NCBI RefSeq assembly: GCF_042666655.1
Contig: NZ_JBHTDE010000006.1
Coordinates: 62,001 to 126,000, forward strand
Source: Paracraurococcus sp042666655
GTDB taxonomy: Bacteria; Pseudomonadota; Alphaproteobacteria; Acetobacterales; Acetobacteraceae
Direction of reading: 5' to 3'
DNA length: 64,000 nt
Shown here: piece by piece, positions 7,583-15,807 of the stretch
How positions within the stretch are numbered: the stretch's first letter is position 1
Layout: each line of letters begins with the position of its first letter
Program-made: the position numbers and the translations under genes
Notes under the pieces: generated by a model
The model's database searches: none
Told to the model about the DNA's origin: nothing
The model's input: only the letters and a program-made list of their open reading frames with translations

Positions 7583-8771
7583 TGCGGGCATCGTCCTGGT
7601 CCTGAACGCGGGTTCCTCCTCGCTGAAATTCGCCGGCTTCGCCGCGACGCCGGCGGGGCCGCGGCCGCGCTTCGCCGGGCAGGTGGAAGGGATCGGCGCC
7701 GCGCCGCGCCTGGTGGCGAAGACCGCCGCCGGGGAGGGTATCGCCGACCACCGCTGGGACGGCGGCGACGCCCCGGCCAACCATGCGGAGGCGCTCGGCG
7801 TCATCGTCCGTGGGCTGGACAAGGCCCTGCACGGCGAGCCGATCCTGGGCATCGGCCACCGCGTGGTGCATGGCGGGACGGATTTCGCCGCGCCGATGCG
7901 GATCGACGACGCGACGATGGCGGCGCTGGAGACGCTGGTGCCGCTGGCGCCGCTGCACCAGCCGCACAACCTGGTCGGCATCCGCGCCGCGGCGGAGCAT
8001 TTCCCCGGCGTGCCGCAGGTCGCCTGCTTCGACACCGCCTTCCACCGCACCCAGGGCTGGGCGGCGCAGACCTTCGCCTTGCCGCCGCGCTTCTACGATG
8101 CGGGCATCCGCCGCTACGGCTTCCACGGCCTGTCCTACGAATACATCGCCCGGCGCATCGCCGCCGAGGATCCGACGCTGGGCGCCGGCCGGCTGGTGGT
8201 GGCGCATCTCGGCAACGGGGCGTCGCTCTGCGCGATCGAGGGCGGGCGGAGCCGCGCCAGCACCATGGGCTTCACCGCGCTGGACGGCATCCCGATGGGC
8301 ACCCGCAGCGGCCAGATCGACCCCGGCGTCATCCTGCACATGATCGACAGGCTGGGCATGACCACGGCGGAGGTGACCAAGCTGCTCTACAACGGCAGCG
8401 GGCTGAAGGGCATGTCCGGCGTCTCGCAGGACGTGCGGCAGATCGAGGCGGCGGGGACCGAGGCGGCGGCACACGCGCTGGAGCATTTCGCCTTCCGCGT
8501 GCGGCGGGAGATCGGCGCCATGGCGGCCTCGATCGGCGGGATCGACGCGCTGGTCTTCACCGCGGGCATCGGCGAGAACGCGCAGGGCGTCAGGGCGCGG
8601 ATCTGCGCCGGGCTGGAATTCCTCGGCATCACGCTCGATGCGGCGCGCAACGCGGCGCATGCGGCGGAGATCTCCGTCGCGGGCGCGGCGGTGAAGGTGC
8701 TGGTGCGGCGGACCGACGAGGAAGGGATGATCGCCGGGCATACGCTGGGCGTGCTCAACCGCTTGGGCTGA
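7572..8771 (+). CDS. ackA: Acetate/propionate kinase
   Basis: This is a 399-residue acetokinase of the ASKHA fold, which interconverts acyl phosphate plus ADP and carboxylate plus ATP. Diagnostic motifs are NAGSSSLKF near the N-terminus, GHRVVHGG, HLGNGAS and TRSGQIDPG, in the usual order and spacing. I chose the ATG at 7572 (MSPDAGIVL...) because it starts inside the last codons of fabI, typical of coupled translation; an upstream ATG at 7557 would deepen the overlap without adding family sequence. No phosphotransacetylase gene is next to it. The stop is followed after 2 bp by repeat copy C. Confidence 0.93.
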   Translation: MSPDAGIVLVLNAGSSSLKFAGFAATPAGPRPRFAGQVEGIGAAPRLVAKTAAGEGIADHRWDGGDAPANHAEALGVIVRGLDKALHGEPILGIGHRVVHGGTDFAAPMRIDDATMAALETLVPLAPLHQPHNLVGIRAAAEHFPGVPQVACFDTAFHRTQGWAAQTFALPPRFYDAGIRRYGFHGLSYEYIARRIAAEDPTLGAGRLVVAHLGNGASLCAIEGGRSRASTMGFTALDGIPMGTRSGQIDPGVILHMIDRLGMTTAEVTKLLYNGSGLKGMSGVSQDVRQIEAAGTEAAAHALEHFAFRVRREIGAMAASIGGIDALVFTAGIGENAQGVRARICAGLEFLGITLDAARNAAHAAEISVAGAAVKVLVRRTDEEGMIAGHTLGVLNRLG

Positions 8772-8773
8772 AA

Positions 8774-8911
8774 GCAAGGCCAGGGAGGAAGTATCCTCCC
8801 TGGCCCCTCCTCTATTCTTGTGAGTCTGGCATTCGCCGCGCGGCAGGCGCCAACCCACAGGAAGCAAAGGTGGGGTTGGGGGAGGAAATGCTTTTTCCTC
8901 CCCAACCTTCG
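8774..8911. repeat. Dispersed palindromic element, copy C
   Basis: Full-length copy (138 bp) filling the whole space between the convergent ackA and livF stops. Hairpin I is a perfect 10-bp stem (8780-8789 with 8794-8803, loop AGTA). Hairpin II is also a perfect 10-bp stem (8879-8888 with 8894-8903, loop TGCTT). The central 10-mer GCCGCGCGGC is at 8835-8844 inside a longer imperfect stem (TGTGAGT...ACCCACA). It is the clearest example of the three-hairpin layout and could end transcription from both sides. Confidence 0.9.
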
Positions 8912-9649
8912 CTACAGCCCCAGATAGACCTTCCGCACCAGCTCGTTGTCCTGCAGCTCGGCCGCCGAGCCGCCCTCGAACACCATCTTCCCGTGCACGA
9001 TGACATAGCCCCGGTCGGCGATGCGGACCGCCTGGTGGAAATTCTGCTCCGCCATCAGCACCGTCAGCCCCAGCCGCTGCTTCATCTCGGCGATCATCTC
9101 CATGGTGCGGGAGACCAGGATCGGCGCCAGGCCGACCGAGGGCTCGTCCACCAGCAGGATGCGCGGCGCCGACATCACCGCGCGGCCGAGCGCCACCATC
9201 TGCTGCTCGCCGCCGCTCATGCTGCCGACCAGCTGGGTGCGGCGCTCGGCCAGGCGCGGGAACATCTCGAGGCACAGCGCCATGTTCTCCGCCAGCCTGG
9301 CCCGCGCCGCCGGGCGGAAGGCGCCGAGCCGGAGGTTCTGCTCGACGGTCAGGCGGGGAAACAACCGCCGCCCCTCCGGCACCAGCACGATGCCGAGCTC
9401 CACCACCTGTTCCGGCGACAGGCCGACGAGGTCGGTGGCGACGCCGTCCAGCACCGCGCGCACCGTGCCGGCGCTGGGCCGCACCTGGCCCATGATGCTG
9501 CGCATCAGGGTGGTCTTGCCGTTGCCGTTGGTGCCGAGCAGCACCACCGTCTCCCCGGCCGGGACGCTCAGCGTCACGTCCTCCAGCACCCGCACGGCGC
9601 CGTAGCCGGCATCGATGCCGTGGATCTCGAGCGCGCTACTGCTTGCCAA
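8912..9649 (-). CDS. livF: Branched-chain amino acid-type ABC transporter ATPase LivF
   Basis: This 245-residue ATPase is the LivF-type subunit of a HAAT-family importer. Walker A GTNGNGKTT is at 39-47, the ABC signature MSGGEQQ at 144-150 and Walker B ILLVDEP at 164-170. The GTNGNGKTT variant and the PEGRRLF segment are characteristic of LivF. It is the last gene of a livK-like, livH, livM, livG, livF order on the minus strand, overlapping livG by 14 bp. The five genes are consecutive with almost no spacing, consistent with one operon that would end at repeat copy C. Confidence 0.92.
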   Translation of the reverse strand: MASSSALEIHGIDAGYGAVRVLEDVTLSVPAGETVVLLGTNGNGKTTLMRSIMGQVRPSAGTVRAVLDGVATDLVGLSPEQVVELGIVLVPEGRRLFPRLTVEQNLRLGAFRPAARARLAENMALCLEMFPRLAERRTQLVGSMSGGEQQMVALGRAVMSAPRILLVDEPSVGLAPILVSRTMEMIAEMKQRLGLTVLMAEQNFHQAVRIADRGYVIVHGKMVFEGGSAAELQDNELVRKVYLGL

Positions 9650-10358
9650 GATAGGCGTCCTCCACCGCGGGCAGCGCCAGCACGTCGCGCGGCGTGCCGT
9701 CGGCGATCTTGCGGCCGGCGACGAAGACGATCAGGCGTTCGGCGAATTGCGTCACCGCGCGCATGATGTGCTCGATCATGATCACCGCCGTGCCGGCCGC
9801 GTTCAGCCGCAGCAGCAGGGCGATGATCTGGTCGACCTCGGCATGGGACAGGCCGGCCATGGCCTCGTCGGCGATCAGCAGCTGCGGCCGCAGCGCGATG
9901 GCGCGGGCGAGTTCCAGCCGGCGCTGCTCGACCTGGGTCAGCTCCTTCGGCAGCTTGTCCGCCTTGGCCGCGAGCTCGACCTGTTCCAGGCATTCCAGCG
10001 CGCGGCGCGAGGCGTCTGCCGCCTCGCCCGAGAACAGCAGCGGCACCCGCACGTTCTCCAGCACCGACAGGCTGGTGAAGGGCTGCGGCAGCTGGAAGGT
10101 GCGCGCCAGGCCGAGCCGCGCGCGGCGATGCGGCTTGAGCCCGCCCAGCGCCTGCCCGCCCAGCGTGACCTGCCCGTCATGCGCGGCGAAGTCGCCGCTG
10201 ATGCAGTTGACGAAGGTGGACTTGCCCGAGCCGTTGGGGCCGATCAGCCCCAGCCTTTCGCCCGCGCGCAGCTCCAGGTCGATGCCCTGCAGCGCGACGA
10301 AGCCGCCGAAGCGCTTGCCGACGCCATCCGCCTTCAGCAGGATCTCGCGCCCGCTCAT
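9636..10358 (-). CDS. livG: Branched-chain amino acid-type ABC transporter ATPase LivG
   Basis: This 240-residue ATPase is the LivG-type partner. Walker A is GPNGSGKST (40-48). The ABC signature is atypical (ELTQVEQRRLELARA) and Walker B ends ADEAMAGL rather than LDEPAAGL. This variant is seen in LivG branches associated with importers of aromatic or hydroxylated acids, so I take it as a functional variation, not decay. The ATG at 10358 overlaps the livM stop (ATGA). A longer open frame upstream is antisense-like sequence inside livM. Confidence 0.9.
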   Translation of the reverse strand: MSGREILLKADGVGKRFGGFVALQGIDLELRAGERLGLIGPNGSGKSTFVNCISGDFAAHDGQVTLGGQALGGLKPHRRARLGLARTFQLPQPFTSLSVLENVRVPLLFSGEAADASRRALECLEQVELAAKADKLPKELTQVEQRRLELARAIALRPQLLIADEAMAGLSHAEVDQIIALLLRLNAAGTAVIMIEHIMRAVTQFAERLIVFVAGRKIADGTPRDVLALPAVEDAYLGKQ

Positions 10359-11323
10359 CGCTTGCGGAACCAGCCGAGGATGCCGCGCGGGGCGAGCGCC
10401 ACGAACAGCACCAGCATCCAGCCGACGATCCAGAGATTGAGGGCGGAGGAGATCGTCACCGTCGCCGCCTGCTGCATCGTCGCCAGCAGCACCGCGCCGA
10501 TGACCGGGCCGAGCCAGGTGCCCGCGCCGCCGATCAGCGGCATGGCGATGGAGTTCACCGCATAGGCCAGGTTGAAGGCGCCCTCCGGGTTGATGTAGCC
10601 GGCATAGAAGGGCAGCGGCGCCCCGGCCACGCCCATCAGCGCGCCCGACAGCGTGGTGGCGATGAGCTTGAGCCGGAGCGTCGGCACGCCGACCGCCTCC
10701 GCCGCGCGTTCGTTGTCGCGGATCGCCTGCAGCCCGCGGCCGAGCCGCGACATCTCCACCGTGCGGCCGATGCCGACCGCGATCACCGCCAGCACCAGCA
10801 TGACGACGAAGATGTATTCGCCGTAGCTGGTAAAGCCCGGCACGCCCATCGGCCGGATGATGTAGGCGCCGCGCGAGCCGCCGACATAGTCCCAGTTCAC
10901 CACCAGCGTCTGCAGCACCACGGAAAGGCACAGCGTGGCGATCGAGAAATAGACCCCGCGCAGGCGCAGCGTCAGGTAGCCGGTGCCAAGCCCCAGCAGC
11001 CCGGCGACCAGCGCGGCGCCGGCGATGCCGGGCAGCACGCCGAAGCCGAAGGCCTCGTTCAGCACCACCGCGGTGTAGGACCCGGTCGCCATGAAGCCGG
11101 CCGCGCCGAAATTCACGTAGCCCGCATAGCCGCCGAGGATGTTCCAGGCGGCGGCGAGGACGACGTACTGCAACACGAAGTAGCCGGCATACCAGCCATA
11201 CTCGTTGCCGATCAGCCGCAGGCCGACGATCAGCGCGGCGGCCACCGCCGCGGCGCCGAGCCAGTAGGTCAGGTGCTTCCGTTCCGCCGGCAGGGCCGGG
11301 GCGGGCAGGGTGGCGGCGCTCAT
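10355..11323 (-). CDS. livM: Branched-chain amino acid-type ABC transporter permease LivM
   Basis: This 322-residue integral membrane protein has about nine hydrophobic segments and the LivM hallmark region GGYAGYVNFGAAGFMATGSYT around residues 74-93. The later cytoplasmic loop GRTVEMSRLGRGLQAIRDNERAAEAVGV contacts the ATPases. It overlaps livH (4 bp) and livG (ATGA), so all three should be co-translated. Confidence 0.92.
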   Translation of the reverse strand: MSAATLPAPALPAERKHLTYWLGAAAVAAALIVGLRLIGNEYGWYAGYFVLQYVVLAAAWNILGGYAGYVNFGAAGFMATGSYTAVVLNEAFGFGVLPGIAGAALVAGLLGLGTGYLTLRLRGVYFSIATLCLSVVLQTLVVNWDYVGGSRGAYIIRPMGVPGFTSYGEYIFVVMLVLAVIAVGIGRTVEMSRLGRGLQAIRDNERAAEAVGVPTLRLKLIATTLSGALMGVAGAPLPFYAGYINPEGAFNLAYAVNSIAMPLIGGAGTWLGPVIGAVLLATMQQAATVTISSALNLWIVGWMLVLFVALAPRGILGWFRKR

Positions 11324-12201
11324 GCCGTCCTCCCGAACAGGCCCTGGGGGCGGACCGCGAGCACCAGCAGCAGCCAGCCGAAGGCGACGGCCGGCGCCCA
11401 GGACGGGCCGTAGAAGGTGGCGGTCAGGTTCTCCACCACGCCGAACAGCAGGGCGGCCAGGATGCAGCCGGGCAGGCTGGCCATGCCGCCCATGATGCAG
11501 ATGGCGAAGACCCGGCCGATGAAGACATGGTGGGTCGAGGGATCGATCGGCTGCACCACCACCAGCGCGCCGCCGGCGACGCTGGCCAGTGCGACGGAGA
11601 TGCCGAAGGCCATGCGCTTGATCCGCACCGGGTCCACCGCCATCAGCCGCAAGGCTTCCGGGTCCTGCGCGACGGCGGCGATGGCCAGGCCGGTGAAGCT
11701 GCGCTGCAGGAACAGGTACAGCGCGCCGATCGCCGCCATCGCCAGCAGCGCCGGGACGAGCATGCGCAAGGGCACGTCGATCTCGCCCAGGCGCCAGGTG
11801 ACGAAGGCATAGTCGGGGTCGAGGAAGCGCTGTTCCGGCCCGAACAGCATGACCAGCCCGACCTCGATGATGAACATCACGCCGAAGAAGAAGGCGAGGC
11901 CCTGCAGCGCCTCATCGCCTCGGCGTTCGAAGAAGTGGTTGTAGGCGGTGTAGAGCCCGATCCCCACCACGTAGAACAGCGGCGCCTGCAGCACCGCGAC
12001 CAGCAGCGGGTCCAGCCCCAGCGTCGTGCCGATCAGCACGACGAAGAAGCCGCCCGCCACCATCAGCACGGGATGCGCGATGTTGACGATGTCCAGCATG
12101 CCGAAGGAGACCGCGAGGCCGGAGGCCGCGGCGGCGTAGAGGCCGCCGAGCAGCAGGCCGCTGACGATGCCGTTCAGCAGCAGCGAGAGATCGGGATCCA
12201 T
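11320..12201 (-). CDS. livH: Branched-chain amino acid-type ABC transporter permease LivH
   Basis: This 293-residue permease begins MDPDLSLLLNGIVSGLLLGG and has about eight membrane segments. The LivH signature GLYAAAASGLAVSFGMLDIVNIAHP occupies residues 20-44 (given here in two parts: GLYAAAASGLAVSFG and MLDIVNIAHP). It pairs with LivM to form the membrane channel. The ATG at 12201 lies 8 bp downstream of the binding-protein stop. The frame is open upstream through the binding-protein gene, but that part has no membrane character. Confidence 0.92.
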   Translation of the reverse strand: MDPDLSLLLNGIVSGLLLGGLYAAAASGLAVSFGMLDIVNIAHPVLMVAGGFFVVLIGTTLGLDPLLVAVLQAPLFYVVGIGLYTAYNHFFERRGDEALQGLAFFFGVMFIIEVGLVMLFGPEQRFLDPDYAFVTWRLGEIDVPLRMLVPALLAMAAIGALYLFLQRSFTGLAIAAVAQDPEALRLMAVDPVRIKRMAFGISVALASVAGGALVVVQPIDPSTHHVFIGRVFAICIMGGMASLPGCILAALLFGVVENLTATFYGPSWAPAVAFGWLLLVLAVRPQGLFGRTA

Positions 12202-12209
12202 GCCGGGTA

Positions 12210-13475
12210 TCAGGCCGGCGCGCCGTAGGGCGTCTGCAGCGTGCCCGACTTCAGCGACGGCGGATACAGGATCACCTTGGTGCCGGGCTTCTTGTACTTC
12301 TCCAGGTCGCCATCGGTGATGTTCTGGAACTGGACGAAGAGGTTGCGCTCCGTCTTCCATTCGCCGAGCGCGCTGAACGCGATCTCGCCGACGATGGTGT
12401 TGAACGTGTTGGCGCGCATGTCGGCGGCCAGCGCCGCCTGGTCCACCTTGCCGACCCGGGCCAGCGCCTGTTCCACCACCTGCATCTGGGCATAGGCATA
12501 GGGCTGCAGGTAGTTGCCCAGCAGGTCGGTCTGTTCCTGCGGCGCGCGGGCGCGATACTTCTCCTGGAACTCGACCACGCCGGGGAAGCGCATGGTGGGC
12601 TCCGGCGAATAGACGTCCCAGGTCACCAGGTTGTTCAGGATGGGGCCGAGCTGCGCCTGGACCGCTGCGATCTGCGGCCCGATCATGCCGCCGCCGAACA
12701 GCGCGGCGGTGAAGCGCAGTTCGCTGACCGCGCGCAGGATGCCGTTGGAATCCGGCGGGTAGGAGGCGAAGAAGACCACGTCCGGCCGCTGCGCCTGGAT
12801 GGCGCGGATGGTCGGCGTGAAGTCCACCGTGCTCGGCGGGTAGGACCGGTCGTAGACCACCCGCAGCCCGTATTCCTTGCTCAGCAGGCGGACGCTCTCC
12901 GCGGCGCGCTGGGCGAAGTCGTTGTCCACCGCGAGGATCGAGATCGTCTTCGGCGGCGTCGACAGCATCTTGGCGCATTCGAGGAAGCCGCGGGCATAGG
13001 TGCCCTTGATGTCGTCCCCGGTGACGTTCATCGAGAAGTAGCGGTTGTATTTCAGCTTCTCGTTGGTGCCGGCGCCGAAGAGCGAGACGTAGCACATGCC
13101 GCGCTGCATCACGACCGGCATGGACGGCGCGATCATCGCGGTGGCATAGGGCGAGGTGACGATGTCGACCTTGTCGACGTCGATCAGCTTCGTATAGAGC
13201 GAGGGGACATTGGCCGGGTTGCTCTGGTCGTCGTAGGAGACCAGCTGGACCTGGCGGCCGAGGATGCCGCCCTTGGCATTCACGTCCTCCGCCCAGATCT
13301 TCTGCGCCAGCAGCGCCGAGCGGCCATTCGCCGCCAGCCCGCCCGACAGCGACATCGAGAAGCCGATGCGCAGCGGATTGGACCCTTGGGCGAAGGCGGG
13401 GAAAGCGCCAGCGGCGGCGGTCAGGGCGCCGGCAGCGGCGGCGCGGCCGAGGCCGCGTCGGGTGATCTCAGGCAT
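12210..13475 (-). CDS. ABC transporter substrate-binding protein (LivK/Peripla_BP_6 type)
   Basis: This 421-residue periplasmic binding protein has a twin-arginine-like signal (TRRGLGRAAAAG...AFAQ). The mature part opens NPLRIGFSMSLSGGLAANG, the hallmark of type-I amino-acid/amide receptors. It heads the liv block and is followed by livH after 8 bp. The binding pocket (SGG, then NDFAQRAAE further on) resembles receptors for amides, aromatics and branched acids. The ring-cleavage dioxygenase and flavin hydroxylase immediately upstream on the same strand make an aromatic or heteroaromatic ligand more likely than leucine; that is inference from context. Confidence 0.88.
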   Translation of the reverse strand: MPEITRRGLGRAAAAGALTAAAGAFPAFAQGSNPLRIGFSMSLSGGLAANGRSALLAQKIWAEDVNAKGGILGRQVQLVSYDDQSNPANVPSLYTKLIDVDKVDIVTSPYATAMIAPSMPVVMQRGMCYVSLFGAGTNEKLKYNRYFSMNVTGDDIKGTYARGFLECAKMLSTPPKTISILAVDNDFAQRAAESVRLLSKEYGLRVVYDRSYPPSTVDFTPTIRAIQAQRPDVVFFASYPPDSNGILRAVSELRFTAALFGGGMIGPQIAAVQAQLGPILNNLVTWDVYSPEPTMRFPGVVEFQEKYRARAPQEQTDLLGNYLQPYAYAQMQVVEQALARVGKVDQAALAADMRANTFNTIVGEIAFSALGEWKTERNLFVQFQNITDGDLEKYKKPGTKVILYPPSLKSGTLQTPYGAPA

Positions 13476-13507
13476 TCTTGTTTCCTCCCTGGATGTTTCG
13501 GCGGCCT

Positions 13508-14422
13508 CTATTGGGCCGCTGGCATCATCTGCGATGGATCGGCGCCGACCCGCCCCCCTGTCTCCCCCGCCGCCAGGCGCGACAGCCGGAAGTCGTAGCG
13601 CACCGCCGCGACATCGGCGCGCGGCGCGCCCGGCAGCCCCTTCGCCGGCGTCACCACCAGCGAGTCGGAGACGCCGAAGACGGTGTCGCTGTCGATGTTC
13701 TTGTCGTCGCCGAGATAGAGCGCGGTGACCAGTTCCCGATGGCCGGGCGCCTGCACCAGCACATGGATATGCGCCGGGCGCATGCCGTGGCGATGCTGCT
13801 GCTGCACCATCCTGCCCACCGGCCCGTCCATCGGGATGGAATAGCCGATCGGCTTGACCGTCCGCATGTGGTAGCGCCCCTCCGCGTCGGTGCGGTAGCG
13901 GCCGCGCAGGTCCATCACCTCGGGGTCGTTGGCCTGCAGGTCATAGAGCCCGTGCGCGTCGGTCTGCCAGATGTCGATCCCGGCATCCGGCACCGGCTTG
14001 CCTTCGGCATCGGTCACCGTGCCGAACAGCACCAGTTCCTCGCCATCGGTGGAATGCACCGCGATGCTCTCGCCGGGGGCGAATTCGGGCGCCTTCTCGC
14101 GGAAGAAGGGGCCGAGCAGGCTGGTCTCGGTCCCCGCCGCCTCGCGGCCCGTGGCGTCGTGCATCACGTTGACCAGGCGCGACAGGCCGAGCACATCCGA
14201 CAGCAGGATGAACTCCTGCCGGTAGGGCGTGCAGGCCTGGCCGACGGCGGTGAGGAAGGCGATGCCGGCCAGCCATTCGTCCGGCTTCAGGTCCACCTCG
14301 CGGGCGAAGTCGTGCAGGTGCCGGATCGCGGCGGCCATGACCTCGCGCATCCGCGGGTCCGGCGTCTTCGCCATCTGCGCAAGGGCCTCCGCCGTGATGC
14401 CCAAGCGGTCGAGATCGGCCAT
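13508..14422 (-). CDS. Intradiol ring-cleavage dioxygenase (hydroxyquinol 1,2-dioxygenase-like)
   Basis: This 304-residue non-haem Fe(III) dioxygenase cleaves a catechol-type ring between its two hydroxyls. The four iron ligands are visible with correct spacing: Tyr160 (GLYD), Tyr194 (PIGYSIP), His218 and His220 (RPAHIH). An N-terminal helical dimerisation domain (residues 1-100) marks the catechol/hydroxyquinol 1,2-dioxygenase branch rather than protocatechuate 3,4-dioxygenase. The TGREAAGTETSLLGPFF segment resembles hydroxyquinol dioxygenases. The ATG at 14422 was chosen because it begins MADLDRLGITAEALAQM, like relatives; the upstream open frame is arginine-rich and unlikely. It follows the flavin hydroxylase, which could supply its substrate. 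Confidence 0.88.
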   Translation of the reverse strand: MADLDRLGITAEALAQMAKTPDPRMREVMAAAIRHLHDFAREVDLKPDEWLAGIAFLTAVGQACTPYRQEFILLSDVLGLSRLVNVMHDATGREAAGTETSLLGPFFREKAPEFAPGESIAVHSTDGEELVLFGTVTDAEGKPVPDAGIDIWQTDAHGLYDLQANDPEVMDLRGRYRTDAEGRYHMRTVKPIGYSIPMDGPVGRMVQQQHRHGMRPAHIHVLVQAPGHRELVTALYLGDDKNIDSDTVFGVSDSLVVTPAKGLPGAPRADVAAVRYDFRLSRLAAGETGGRVGADPSQMMPAAQ

Positions 14423-14493
14423 TCCCGTCGTTCCTTCCCTGGCCCTCGGCGGGGCCGCCTTGCCGCAACGATGCCGGCGGCGGTGCCCCGTGG

Positions 14494-15723
14494 TCAATCC
14501 GCATTCCCGTCAATCGGCCGCCCGCTCAGCGCCAGCAGCCGTTCCAGCGTCAGGCCGAGCGCCGGGTCGGCTTCCGGCCGCGGCAGCCGCCGCTCGATGA
14601 AGGCGCCGAGATGCCGGCTGAGCGCGATGGCGGCGCGGGAAGGCGGCAGGCGGCGCGCGCTGTAGGCGGCCAGCGCCGCCGGCACCGCTGCCCCATCCGG
14701 GGCCGCATCCAGCGCCTCGGCCAGGGCCTCCGCGTCCTCCGCCGCCTTCAGCACGCCGACGCCGATATGCGGCCGGCCGGTGCAGGCGGCATCGCCCAGC
14801 AGCGCCACCCGGCCGAAATTCATCGCCGGCGATTCCAGGTCGTAGATCGGCTGCACCAGGAAGCCCTCGGCGCGCCGCACCGCCTCGGCATAGGGTTCCG
14901 GCAGCCGCGCCGCGGCATCGGCCTTCACGGCGGCGATGGGCCCCGGCCGCAGCAGCCCGGGCGCGATGGAGAAGGCGTGCCGCGTGCCGGCCGCATCGGT
15001 CAGCAGGTCGTCCAGCGGCGCGCCGGCATCGACCGGGTAGTACCAGAGGAAATTGTAGCGCCGCCGGCCCGGCTCGGCGCTGTCGTCCGGCCCGGGGATC
15101 GGGTAGCCGATGAACTCGCCATGGCCGGGGAACAGGAAGGTGAACTGGGCGAAGACCGGGGCGAAGGCGGCGGAGAAGGCGCTTTCCTCGACCAGGCCGC
15201 GCCAGCCGACATAGCCGCAATAGATCGGCTGCACCGCGGGGGCGACCACGCCGCGCACGGTGGAGCGGAAGCCGTCGGCGCCGACCAGCAATTCGGCCGT
15301 GGCGCTGCTGCCATCGGCGAAATGCGCGGTGACGCTCTCGGCGCCCTGGTCAAGGCCGCGCAGCTCCATCCCCGTGCGCATCCGCGCCGCCGGGAAGGCC
15401 AGGCGCAGCGGGTTGAAGACCCGGCCCCAGGCGGTGACGTATTGCGGGTAGTGCTGGCGGGCGAGGATTTCTCCACCTGGCCCGACCGCGACACGCCCCT
15501 CCACGCGGACGCCCGGCGCGTGCTGGTCCGTGGCGCCGGCGCGGGCGAGGATCGCCTCGGTTTCCGGGTGATGCGCGATGCCGGTGCCGCGGGATTCCAG
15601 GCTGCCGGGGACGCGGTCGTAGACCCGCACGTCCCAGCCGCGGCGGTGCAGCAGGTTGGCCGCGAAGAGCCCGCCGACCGAGCCGCCGATGACGATGGCG
15701 CGGCGCCCTGGGATGGTCGCCAT
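14494..15723 (-). CDS. FAD-dependent monooxygenase (2,6-dihydroxypyridine 3-monooxygenase-like)
   Basis: This 409-residue class-A flavin hydroxylase has the dinucleotide fingerprint AIVIGGSVGGLFAANLL (9-25), the mid-protein LLVGADGFRSTVR motif and the second FAD motif LLGDAACTGRPHIGVG near residue 320. The GDAA-x-x-RPH variant resembles 2,6-dihydroxypyridine hydroxylase of nicotine/nicotinate catabolism, not the usual GDAAH of phenol hydroxylases. With the downstream dioxygenase and ABC importer it would form a route that hydroxylates an aromatic or N-heteroaromatic ring and then opens it. The substrate is not known. Confidence 0.85.
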   Translation of the reverse strand: MATIPGRRAIVIGGSVGGLFAANLLHRRGWDVRVYDRVPGSLESRGTGIAHHPETEAILARAGATDQHAPGVRVEGRVAVGPGGEILARQHYPQYVTAWGRVFNPLRLAFPAARMRTGMELRGLDQGAESVTAHFADGSSATAELLVGADGFRSTVRGVVAPAVQPIYCGYVGWRGLVEESAFSAAFAPVFAQFTFLFPGHGEFIGYPIPGPDDSAEPGRRRYNFLWYYPVDAGAPLDDLLTDAAGTRHAFSIAPGLLRPGPIAAVKADAAARLPEPYAEAVRRAEGFLVQPIYDLESPAMNFGRVALLGDAACTGRPHIGVGVLKAAEDAEALAEALDAAPDGAAVPAALAAYSARRLPPSRAAIALSRHLGAFIERRLPRPEADPALGLTLERLLALSGRPIDGNAD

Positions 15724-15807
15724 CCGGATATCCTCCCGCGCGGGCCTGCGGCCGCGTCGGGCGCCAGGGCAGCAGGCTTCCGCTTGCAGCGCAAGCGGCA
15801 GCCGGCG

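Noticed and set aside
9636..10358. livG as a decayed ATPase because of its odd ABC signature and ADEA Walker B
   Set aside because: The frame is intact at full length with perfect Walker A and 4-14 bp overlaps on both sides. The same variants are common in a branch of LivG proteins.
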